From Bacillota bacterium (GTDB lineage Bacteria; Bacillota; Sulfobacillia; JAJZYS01; JAJZLH01), in NCBI GenBank assembly GCA_021803575.1, contig JAJZLH010000019.1, forward strand, positions 1 to 61,276: a stretch of DNA of 61,276 nt. The letters are read 5' to 3'. Shown one piece after another: positions 1 to 8,120 of the stretch (position 1 is the stretch's first letter; every line of letters starts with the position of its first letter). Both the position numbers and the translations under genes were made by a program. Under the pieces are notes generated by a model. It had not been told where the DNA came from and made no database searches. It was given only the letters and a program-made list of their open reading frames with translations.

Positions 1-248
1 TCGGCTTTGGCCGCCTGCTGTCAGACGGCGTCTACCAGTGCTTCGTCTGCGACATGATCGTGCTGCCAGACGCCCAGGGCCAAGGCATCGGCCAGGCGAT
101 CCTAGAGCGCCTCGTGGCGCACGCCCATGACTCCGGCATCAAGTGGCTGCAACTCACATGCGCTCTCGGCAAACAGGGCTTCTACACGAAGTCGGGCTTC
201 TCTCCCAGGCCAGAGGGTGCACCCGGCATGGAGCGCTGGCTCGCCTGA
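1..248 (+). CDS. GNAT family N-acetyltransferase, C-terminal part (5' end outside window)
   Basis: Frame is open from the window edge (GFGRLLSDGVYQCFVCDMIVLPDAQGQGIGQAILERL); QGxGIG acetyl-CoA motif. Confidence 0.8.
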   Translation, partial: GFGRLLSDGVYQCFVCDMIVLPDAQGQGIGQAILERLVAHAHDSGIKWLQLTCALGKQGFYTKSGFSPRPEGAPGMERWLA

Positions 249-449
249 CGCCCGTCTGGCCATCCCAGCCGGGCGCTCTGGCGTCTCAGTTGAGCTTCGC
301 CTGCCCGCCGCCTGCCAACCGGCGTGCGGCCGGGCGGGGCCTCCACTCCCTCTTGCTCCTGGTCTAGCTTGCGAGACTTGGCCCGGCGGTGACCGGCGGC
401 TAAAGAGCGTGCCTCCGGGGCCGTGTTGACACCCTGGCGGGAGCCGCTC

Positions 450-869
450 TCAGGCGTCGTGCCAGGGGTCGATCACCTTGATGGCGGTGCCCTCGAAGTC
501 CTTCCCGTTGCGGGTCGCCAACTGAGCGTTATGGGCCCGGCAGATGGCGGCAATCTGGGCGTCCATGGCATCGGTCGCCAGCCCCTGTCGCTCCCGGCTG
601 ACCACCACCGACGAATAGCACCGTGCCGCCTCGCCGTCAAAGGGAAGCACATAGCCCGGGAAGGCGGCGAACACCTCCTCGGCTGTCATACGCAGAAGCT
701 CCTTGCGTTCTCCGTCAGGCAACCGCTCGATGCCGCATAGAATCTCTGCCAGGGTGATGGAGGTCGTGTATAGCTCGCCGGCGGCGCCAGCCAGAGCCCA
801 GCGCCTGACCGCGGCGGAGGGGTCTCGTTTCATGAGCTCCGACACGACATTGGTATCGACGACGGTCAC
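450..869 (-). CDS. PIN-domain toxin, VapC/FitB-like
   Basis: MTVVDTNVVSELMK start, TLAEILCGI, DAMDAQIAA, LATRNGKDFEG PIN motifs; overlaps the upstream antitoxin. Confidence 0.88.
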   Translation of the reverse strand: MTVVDTNVVSELMKRDPSAAVRRWALAGAAGELYTTSITLAEILCGIERLPDGERKELLRMTAEEVFAAFPGYVLPFDGEAARCYSSVVVSRERQGLATDAMDAQIAAICRAHNAQLATRNGKDFEGTAIKVIDPWHDA

Positions 870-1111
870 TGTGAGAAGTCCGCCGGGCGCGCCGGCCTTG
901 ACCGCATGGGGAGCTCGAGTTCCACTCCGCCGATGGCGCTGAAGCGATCCGCCAAGGCGGTCAGCAGACTACTCGACTCCGCTGGCTCGCTGACGGCCTG
1001 CGTCAGAATGGCCCGAATTTCGGCCTCCACCGACCTCCCATGTGCCGCAGCCAGAATCCGCAGGCGGCTCCTGACGCCATCGTCCAGATTCCGGATGCTC
1101 ACTGCAGCCAT
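866..1111 (-). CDS. FitA/VapB-like ribbon-helix-helix antitoxin
   Basis: MAAVSIRNLDDGVRSRLRILAAAHGRSVEAEIRAIL; RBS AAGGAGGTGAGCGG before ATG at 1111; ORF track starts further upstream at 1144. Confidence 0.85.
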   Translation of the reverse strand: MAAVSIRNLDDGVRSRLRILAAAHGRSVEAEIRAILTQAVSEPAESSSLLTALADRFSAIGGVELELPMRSRPARPADFSQ

Positions 1112-1124
1112 CCGCTCACCTCCT

Positions 1125-1145
1125 TGTGATATCAATGCTATCACA
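1125..1145. promoter_or_regulatory. Inverted repeat upstream of the toxin-antitoxin pair (putative operator)
   Basis: TGTGATA-tcaatgc-TATCACA, 7-bp perfect arms, just upstream of the antitoxin RBS. Confidence 0.65.
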
Positions 1146-1223
1146 GAGCGGCTGGCGCCGGAATCCTAGGTCCGACTTGGCAGGACCGCCTTCGCCCCAA
1201 GTGGCAGCGGGCCTCTGGCCCCC

Positions 1224-1973
1224 TCACTCCGCAGCCCCACCGGGCAGCGGTTCGAAGGCATCCAGTGCCTCTTCAGCGCTCGGTGGGTTGAGCACGGCCT
1301 CTGCGAAATCTGCCGCACCAAGCCAGCCACTGTGGCGGATCACCTCTCTGGCCGCCCTGCGGTCGTACTGGGTGGTCATGGGGCGCACCGCCGGCCCCAG
1401 CAGCAGCCAGTGCGCTCCCGGCGCCCCGTAGGGCATGCCAACACTGCCGGCATTGAGGACGCGCTGGGCGCCGATCGTCCGCTCGAACCGCATGTGGGTG
1501 TGACCGCAGACCACGATCGCCTCTGGTACGCCGTGCAAGGCCGCAGCCAGCCGGCTTTCTGGCGTGCGCACCGTCAGCATCTCGCTGTCGCTGCGGGGTG
1601 AGCCGTGGCAAAAGTGCACCCGGCCCAGACCGACCACCTCCACCACCACGTTCTTGGGCCAGTGCGCCATGCGGTCTCTGGCCGCCCGGTCCAGGCAGCT
1701 GGCCGACCAGGTGTCCATGGCGTGACGGCTCGGATCCCGGACGCCGTCAAAGGCTTCGACCATCGCCCGCTCGCAATTTCCCTGCAGCCAGCTCACGGCG
1801 GTCGGGAGCTCCTCAAGCCGCCCGAGCGTCGCGAGCGGACACGGCCCGGAGAGGGCGTCCCCGCCGATCACGATCAGGTCCGGCTGGTGAGCCGCCAGCG
1901 CCTCCAGCACCGCCTCCAGGGCGGGCAGGTTGCCATGGATGTCGTAGAGGGCGGCGACCCGGCGAAACGGCAC
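1224..1973 (-). CDS. Calcineurin-like metallophosphoesterase (YfcE/MJ0936-like)
   Basis: LYDIHGNLPALEAVL, IGGDALSGP, GNCERAM, VCGHTHMRFER, NAGSVGMP motifs. Confidence 0.9.
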   Translation of the reverse strand: MPFRRVAALYDIHGNLPALEAVLEALAAHQPDLIVIGGDALSGPCPLATLGRLEELPTAVSWLQGNCERAMVEAFDGVRDPSRHAMDTWSASCLDRAARDRMAHWPKNVVVEVVGLGRVHFCHGSPRSDSEMLTVRTPESRLAAALHGVPEAIVVCGHTHMRFERTIGAQRVLNAGSVGMPYGAPGAHWLLLGPAVRPMTTQYDRRAAREVIRHSGWLGAADFAEAVLNPPSAEEALDAFEPLPGGAAE

Positions 1974-1993
1974 GGACTACCCTTCCGCCTCTG

Positions 1994-3025
1994 TCAGCGG
2001 TGCAGCTGGCGCGCCGTCATGTAGGTGGGGTCCTCCCTGCGCAGGAGGTCCGGGTTGGTTCGGCGCTGGTTGGCCGCACCCAGTGTGATCAGGTGCATGG
2101 CGTAGAGGCCAAGCCAGGGGAAGAGGATTTCCGCCTGGCTGTCGGTGCCCAGTCCCACCGCCTCTTTATCTACCACCTTGCCCTGGAAGCCGACCGTGCG
2201 CCGCACCAGCTCGAACTCCGCCGCCCGCCGCTCGTCGCTGCGCGGGCTGAGCAGGGCCACCACCGCCGTCCGGGGGTTGGTGAGCGGAATATAGCCGTGG
2301 AAGAAGGTTTCAAAGGGCACGGCCAGCGCTGGCAGGTAGGTCGCCTCCGCCAGCTTCAAGGAGCCCTCCTCGGCCACCGGCCACACCCCCTTGGCGGCGA
2401 GGAGGAGGGCGTGCGAGACCTCTCCCCACGCGATCCAGCCCTCAATCTCCTTCCGTCTGGCGTAGAGCGCCCTAAGGTACTCGGCCAGCCGCACCCGCTC
2501 CGGCTGGACCACCCGGCCCGAGGTGCCGCGCCGCCGGTCGCTGCTGGCCGCCACCTCCAGCGCCAGGAGGCCGAGCACCATCACACTCACGGTGTGACAC
2601 AGCGACTGGTCCTGGGTGAAGCCGCTGCCAATCACCACGTCGGCCAGGCCGGCTGCCTCCGACTCCGGGTGGCCAGTGATCAGCACCATCTGATCCCCCT
2701 GGCGCTGGCGGCGCCGCATCAGCTCGAGCACCGTCTTGGTCTCGCCGCTCTGGCTGAGCAGCACCAGGAGATCTTCGCTGGACAGGGGCACGGCCTCGGT
2801 CAGGAGGTCCCCTGCCTCGTGGCAGCCCACCGGAAAGCCCTGGGCCTCCAGCTGGGTCGCCGCCAGGTGGGCGGCGAAGTAGGAGCTGCCGCAGCCGGAC
2901 AGCACCAGCCTCCGAAATGGGCGCAGCCCCTGGTCGCGCAGCTGCGTCCTGACCCGCTCCGGCGCCGCCAGGGCCTCGACCAGGTCGGGGGTCATGCCCA
3001 GTTCCGTCTCCATCCGGCTGGCCAT
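1994..3025 (-). CDS. Double-SIS domain sugar isomerase/deaminase-like protein (GlmS isomerase-domain-like, no glutaminase domain)
   Basis: LSGCGSSYFAAHLA, LLSQSGETKTVLE, EEGSLKLAEATY; N-terminal amidotransferase domain absent. Confidence 0.85.
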   Translation of the reverse strand: MASRMETELGMTPDLVEALAAPERVRTQLRDQGLRPFRRLVLSGCGSSYFAAHLAATQLEAQGFPVGCHEAGDLLTEAVPLSSEDLLVLLSQSGETKTVLELMRRRQRQGDQMVLITGHPESEAAGLADVVIGSGFTQDQSLCHTVSVMVLGLLALEVAASSDRRRGTSGRVVQPERVRLAEYLRALYARRKEIEGWIAWGEVSHALLLAAKGVWPVAEEGSLKLAEATYLPALAVPFETFFHGYIPLTNPRTAVVALLSPRSDERRAAEFELVRRTVGFQGKVVDKEAVGLGTDSQAEILFPWLGLYAMHLITLGAANQRRTNPDLLRREDPTYMTARQLHR

Positions 3026-3027
3026 GT

Positions 3028-3477
3028 TCAGCTCTCCCCCTTCACGCTCAGGAACTTGCCATCGGCCTCAGCCAAAAGGTCTTGACCCAGGTGCAGCTGG
3101 GCCCGGGCCTCCCCGAACCGGCGGTGCAGGCGCAGCCGCTCGGCCGTGAGCCGGAGCGCCACACCGGTGGGCACCGGCCGCAGGAAGCGCACCGTCATCT
3201 CGGCGGTCATCCCCCGCCAGCCCTCTCCGGCCAGGGCGTAGAACATGGCCTCGTCGAGCAGGGCGCTGACCGCGCCGCCATGCGCCACCTGGCGCCAGCC
3301 CTGCACCAGCTCCGGCAGCACCACGCTCGCCTCGGCCCGCCCGCCCTCCACTGTAAAACGCAGACCCAGACTGATCGGGTTGTCCCGCCCGCAGACCAGA
3401 CAGCCGTGATCGTCAACCAGCGGCACCGCCGGCACCCCCTCTCCAGAATCCGCGGTAGATGGCTGGGAAGTAGGCAC
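3028..3477 (-). CDS. PaaI/hotdog-fold thioesterase family protein (start may be nearer 3432)
   Basis: CLVCGRDNPISLGLRF, QGWRQVAHGGAVSALLDEAM hotdog signature. Confidence 0.8.
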   Translation of the reverse strand: MPTSQPSTADSGEGVPAVPLVDDHGCLVCGRDNPISLGLRFTVEGGRAEASVVLPELVQGWRQVAHGGAVSALLDEAMFYALAGEGWRGMTAEMTVRFLRPVPTGVALRLTAERLRLHRRFGEARAQLHLGQDLLAEADGKFLSVKGES

Positions 3478-4480
3478 GGATGAAGGCGGGGTTGGCCCGG
3501 ATCAAAGGCTCCTGACGGAAGGCGCGCAGCGCATCCATGTCCAGGTCCGCCAGCACGATCTCCTCGTCGTCGGACAGCGCCTGGGCCAGCACGCCGTCAC
3601 CCTCGGGCGTCAGCTCCATCGGCGCGTAGATGCCGCTGCGGCCGGTGAAGACCAGATCGAGGGCGCCCCCCACCATGCAGGACTGGATGCCGTAGACCGA
3701 ACTCTCCTGGACCCTGGGCCACAGGCCGCGCAGCGACTTGAAGGGGTTGCCGGAGGGATCGGGGTCGGCCACCGGCAGGCAGACCACCTCCGCACCCTGG
3801 GCGGAGAGGATGCGAAAGGTCTCGAAGTAGGTGGCGTCCATGCAGACGGGCTGGGCGAGGCGGCCAATCGGCGTCTCCAGCACGGTCAGCTCGTCGCCGG
3901 CAGCGAAGCCCCAGCCGGCCTCCATCGGCAAGAGGTGGCACTTGGCCTGCGTCCCCATCAGCTGGCCGCGCGGCCCGAATAGGTAGGCGGTGTTGTAGAC
4001 CCGGCCCTCGCGGCTCATCACCGGCATGGAGCCGGCCTGGATCAGAAGCCCGTAGTCGCGGGCCAGCCGGCTGAACACCGAGAGGTAGATACGGAGCGCC
4101 GAACTGCCCACCAGCTCCACGATCGAGGACACGCTCAGATCCGGCCCGATCCGGTTCAGCGCCTCTTCCATCGAGCCGGTGGCTGCGATCCGCTCGAAGC
4201 GGGGCAGGATGCCGAACAGCATCATGCCCACGTCCTCGGGGAAGACCACCAGCTCGGCGCCGCCGGCCGCCGCCTGCTGCACCAGCTGGGAGACGGCGCG
4301 GGCGAAGGCGGCGGCCGACGGCATAAATCGAAAGCGCATCTGCACCGCCGCCACCCGCACCACTCCGACCCGGGGCGTGGCGATGGCTCCCTTCTTTGGC
4401 CGGCCCAGGGCCCGGTGCGCCTTACCCGGCCGTGATGCCAGCCACAGGCGCAGCCGCATCAGCCAGAGGTCGAGGCTCAT
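3413..4480 (-). CDS. Carbon-nitrogen hydrolase (nitrilase superfamily), catalytic triad intact
   Basis: ELVVFPED (Glu), GTQAKCHLLP (Lys), QPVCMDATYFE (Cys). Confidence 0.85.
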   Translation of the reverse strand: MSLDLWLMRLRLWLASRPGKAHRALGRPKKGAIATPRVGVVRVAAVQMRFRFMPSAAAFARAVSQLVQQAAAGGAELVVFPEDVGMMLFGILPRFERIAATGSMEEALNRIGPDLSVSSIVELVGSSALRIYLSVFSRLARDYGLLIQAGSMPVMSREGRVYNTAYLFGPRGQLMGTQAKCHLLPMEAGWGFAAGDELTVLETPIGRLAQPVCMDATYFETFRILSAQGAEVVCLPVADPDPSGNPFKSLRGLWPRVQESSVYGIQSCMVGGALDLVFTGRSGIYAPMELTPEGDGVLAQALSDDEEIVLADLDMDALRAFRQEPLIRANPAFIRAYFPAIYRGFWRGGAGGAAG

Positions 4481-5358
4481 GTCCGGCCCTCCACCCGCGG
4501 CTGCCAGTGGCGCCGGTAGAGGTCCGGGTTGAGGTGGCGCAGCAGCGGGTAGCGGACGCGCAGGCTGCTCAGGTCGGCCGGCTCCAGCCGGGCGGCGCGG
4601 GCCTGCTGGCTGATCACGTAGCCGGCCTCGCCGAAGAAGCCGGTCTCGCCTGGCGTCAGCTCACAGGGCGCTAACACGGCCAGCTTGCCGTCCACGCCCA
4701 GGTCGAAGAAGGGGCCAATCAGGCCGCTCTCCAGACCGAACACCTGGTTCTGCTGCACCTCCTGCCACAGCCCCGCCATCGCCCGGGTGGCGCTGTAGGG
4801 GGCGATCGGGGCCAGGGGCGCCAGAAGCAGGTCCGCACCCTGCAGGGTGAGCACCCGGGCCACCTCCGGCACCCAGGGGTCGGCTCCCAAGAGCATGCCG
4901 ACGCGCAGCGGCCCCACCTGCCACACCGCCACCTCGGCGGAGGGGATCAGCTCTGCCTCCCAGGCATAGGCGTGCGTCTGCTCCTGCCAGCCCAATAGCC
5001 GTCCATCCGGGCCGAACAGGGCGGCCCGATGCGTGTAGCCGATCGGGGCTGGCAGCCAGACCGAGCCCGGCACCAGGTAGACGCCCAGCTCCCGGGCCAG
5101 TTCCTCGCCCACGGCCAGATAGGCGGCCTCCAGGTCGCCGGCCGCCAGGCGCAACCGCTCGGAAAGCCCCACCGGCAGCATCGAAAAGTCGCCTGGCAGC
5201 AGGCCCATGGCGATCAGGCCGGGAAACACCACCAACGCCTCCGGCTGAACGCCAGAGGTCGAGATCTGGGTGTGCAGATAGGCCTTTAGCTCGGGGGGGC
5301 CGGAGAAGTGGCGGAAGGGGAGGCGGAAGCCGACCACCGTCAACTCGGATGCGCTCAC
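4477..5358 (-). CDS. Nitrilase-superfamily paralogue lacking the catalytic triad
   Basis: ALVVFPGL, GWQEQTHAYAWEAE, LRVGMLLGADPWVPEVARVL align with the nitrilase motifs, but Glu, Lys and Cys are replaced. Confidence 0.75.
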   Translation of the reverse strand: MSASELTVVGFRLPFRHFSGPPELKAYLHTQISTSGVQPEALVVFPGLIAMGLLPGDFSMLPVGLSERLRLAAGDLEAAYLAVGEELARELGVYLVPGSVWLPAPIGYTHRAALFGPDGRLLGWQEQTHAYAWEAELIPSAEVAVWQVGPLRVGMLLGADPWVPEVARVLTLQGADLLLAPLAPIAPYSATRAMAGLWQEVQQNQVFGLESGLIGPFFDLGVDGKLAVLAPCELTPGETGFFGEAGYVISQQARAARLEPADLSSLRVRYPLLRHLNPDLYRRHWQPRVEGRT

Positions 5359-5427
5359 CGTCGTCCTCCTCGTCCAAGGGACCAGATCTCAGCGCTCGGT
5401 CGCACGCCCGATGAGGGGAGGCGCAGC

Positions 5428-6768
5428 TTGCTGGGGACCGCCGCCGCCACACTGCCGCCGGATGCCTTTGACTCCCTGTTCCCGCCCTCGCTCCGGCTGA
5501 TCGGCGAGGATTACCTGGGCCTTGGCCGGCTGAGTTATCTGATGGTGGCCGGCTCCCGGATCGCCGGCGCCGTAGCCGGCCATCGCCACGACTACTGGGT
5601 GGTGCTGAGCCCGAACAGTGTTCGCTGCTCGCACTGCAGCCGTCCGTGCCGGCACGGGGCTGCTCTGGCCGCGGCCTGGCGATCGGGCAACGGGGCGTTC
5701 ATAGACGTCGCCGCCCTGGTCGACCGGCTGATGGCCAGTCAAGATCCAGCCCCGCTGGTCGCCGGATTGCTTGAGGATCAGGTGCTGGACGCCCTTTTAG
5801 CCTTCACCGACCTGCCCTTCATTCCTCCTTGCGACCCAGACCAGGACTTGCTCCGGCTACCGGCGCTGGCCCCGGCCGACCAGGTGGCCGCGCTCGCTCG
5901 CCTCGTCCGCCTCTTCCCGGCTCGCCCCGCTCTCCTGGCCAGAGCCCTCAAAGAGGTCCCTGGCCTGCCGCTCACCGACCTGATCGACTTGACCCTGGCC
6001 GCGCATCAGCAGCAGGAGGAGCCAGCCGACCCCTTCGCCACCCTTCTGGCCAGCCGCCTGGACGAGACCGACCTGCCGGTCTTCCTCGGCCGCTTGCTCG
6101 CCCTCTACTATGACCGCACCTCGCGGGGGCTGGAGGTTGGGAGTCTCCTCCTCCGGGCTGGGCGCATCCTCGCCCTTCGGCCGCATGGCGACCTGGCCCT
6201 GGCCTATCTGGCTGGCCTGCCGGAGGCGCCGCTCGCTACCGCCCTGATGGCGGCCGACCTGGCGGTGCTGGCCGGCCGGCCGCGCCAGGCCCTGTCTGTG
6301 CTCGACCAGGCGCTGATCGGAGCCGGCGACAGAGAGCGCCTGGCCCTCACCGTCCGCCAGGCTGAGATCGCCCAGGCCTCCGGCAGCGCCCGGGAGGCGC
6401 CGCTCTGGCTGGCCGCGTTGGCTGAGGGCAGCCCTCAGGCGCTCGATCAGCTGGTGCGGCGCTTTCCGCGGGCGCTCCGGGCAGCTGACGGCGAACTCGC
6501 CACCCGCCTGGCCGAACGGGACCCCGACCTGGCCTGCCGCTTCGCCCTGGCCGTGAAAGATGTACCCAGAGCCGCCCAGCTCGCCCAGACGCGCGCCCTG
6601 GCCCTCACCACCCTCCGCCGCCTGGTACCGGTGGCGAAGCGTCAGGGCTACGATCCCACCTCGTTTTCCACCAGCCATCTCAGCCCCCGCCAGCGCCAGC
6701 AGTTCCGGTCCCTGCTCAGCCGCCCGCTCACACCCCGGACCAGGGCCAGGAAGAAGGTGGAGCCATGA
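5428..6768 (+). CDS. SWIM zinc-finger domain protein
   Basis: VRCSHCSRPCRHGAALAAAW matches a CxxC...CxH SWIM-like motif; TTG start at 5428 preceded by GGGGAGG (ORF track starts at 5308). Confidence 0.65.
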   Translation: MLGTAAATLPPDAFDSLFPPSLRLIGEDYLGLGRLSYLMVAGSRIAGAVAGHRHDYWVVLSPNSVRCSHCSRPCRHGAALAAAWRSGNGAFIDVAALVDRLMASQDPAPLVAGLLEDQVLDALLAFTDLPFIPPCDPDQDLLRLPALAPADQVAALARLVRLFPARPALLARALKEVPGLPLTDLIDLTLAAHQQQEEPADPFATLLASRLDETDLPVFLGRLLALYYDRTSRGLEVGSLLLRAGRILALRPHGDLALAYLAGLPEAPLATALMAADLAVLAGRPRQALSVLDQALIGAGDRERLALTVRQAEIAQASGSAREAPLWLAALAEGSPQALDQLVRRFPRALRAADGELATRLAERDPDLACRFALAVKDVPRAAQLAQTRALALTTLRRLVPVAKRQGYDPTSFSTSHLSPRQRQQFRSLLSRPLTPRTRARKKVEP

Positions 6769-7595
6769 CGGCGGATGAGCCGGAGCTGGACCAGCTCTTG
6801 GCGCCAGTGGGGAGACTCCTGGCCGAGGCCTCCCTTCTGCTGAAGAGGACCTGGCAGGCAGGCGCCAGCGTCCGGCACAAGGGCCCGGCCGACCTGGTCA
6901 CCGACGCCGACCTGGCCGTACAGCGCTTCCTGGTTCCCAGCCTGGTCGGCCTCCTGCCCGGCAGCAGCGCCCTGGCCGAAGAGGACGGTCAGGTGCCGGC
7001 CGAGCCCACCGCCCCCTGCTGGGTGATCGACCCGGTCGATGGCACCTCCAACCTGGTGCACGGCGTGCGTTATGTCGCCATCTCGGTGGCGCTGGCCGTG
7101 GGCGGCCAGCCGGTTCTGGCCTGGGTCCAGGATGTCTTCGGCGATCACCTCTACACCGCTGGGCGAGGACGCGGCGCCTGGAGAGATGGCACGCGCATCC
7201 ACTGCTCGGCCCGCACCTCCCTGGCCGACGCCATGGTCGCCTGCGGCACCCCGTATGAGAAGGAGCGGGCGGACCTGGTCTTCGCGCCACTAGCCCGGGT
7301 CTGGCTGGCCTGCCACGGCCTGCGCATGCTGGGGGCGGCGGCCCTGGAGCTGGCCGAGGTGGCGGCCGGGCAGCTCGACGCCTTTTTCGAGGCCAGCCTC
7401 AACCCCTGGGACTTCGCGGCGGGCTGGCTGTTGGTGAGCGAGTCGGGCGGCGTGATCAGCGACCTTAAGGGCGCCCCGCTCAGCCTGGCGGCCGGCAGCG
7501 TGCTGGGAGCCAGTGCCGGCCTGCACCGTGAACTCCTGACGATCCTCGCCGACGCTCCGCCGCTGCCTGGCAGGGAGGCGGGCCAGCGGGGCTGA
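6765..7595 (+). CDS. Inositol monophosphatase family protein
   Basis: LAEEDG, WVIDPVDGTSNLVHG, NPWDFAAGWLLVSESGG motifs. Confidence 0.92.
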   Translation: MTADEPELDQLLAPVGRLLAEASLLLKRTWQAGASVRHKGPADLVTDADLAVQRFLVPSLVGLLPGSSALAEEDGQVPAEPTAPCWVIDPVDGTSNLVHGVRYVAISVALAVGGQPVLAWVQDVFGDHLYTAGRGRGAWRDGTRIHCSARTSLADAMVACGTPYEKERADLVFAPLARVWLACHGLRMLGAAALELAEVAAGQLDAFFEASLNPWDFAAGWLLVSESGGVISDLKGAPLSLAAGSVLGASAGLHRELLTILADAPPLPGREAGQRG

Positions 7596-7619
7596 ACTCC
7601 AGGGGGTCTGCGATGGGGG

Positions 7620-8114
7620 GTGGACGCCATGCGCCGGGCACTTGATCGCCTGCAGGCCAGTCTGGATGCGCCGTCCTTCGCCCGCCTCCTGGCGCTCACC
7701 GATCAGGGCAGACGCTGGCCCTTCGGCCAGGACGGCGAAGAGTGTTGCGACGCGCTGTTGCTGGAGGCGGACGAGGACACGGTGGAGCTCCTCTTGCGCT
7801 GCCAGCTGATCCTGGGCGAGAGCGAGCCGGCCGCCGTCTCGCTGGACGTGTCCGAGCCGGCCGCCACCACCGAGCAGCTGCGCTACGAGTTCGACGGGGC
7901 CGGGCCGCTGGTGGACCATTTTCTCGGATCTCTGCGCCAGAACGGCCTGCCCGCCGTCGCGGTGGAGCAGGGCGGCGTGCAGGTGATCGTCAGCGTGACC
8001 AGCACCAGCTGCTACGAGGCGTTTCAGCTCCGCCAGATGGTGCAGGAGCTGCATCGGGTGTCCAAGCTGGCAGTGGGCCGGCCCGTGCGCGGCCGCCGCC
8101 TGCCGTCGGCCTGA
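7620..8114 (+). CDS. Hypothetical protein
   Basis: 164-aa ORF in line with the IMPase gene; no recognised family. Confidence 0.6.
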   Translation: MDAMRRALDRLQASLDAPSFARLLALTDQGRRWPFGQDGEECCDALLLEADEDTVELLLRCQLILGESEPAAVSLDVSEPAATTEQLRYEFDGAGPLVDHFLGSLRQNGLPAVAVEQGGVQVIVSVTSTSCYEAFQLRQMVQELHRVSKLAVGRPVRGRRLPSA

Positions 8115-8120
8115 GGCCGC

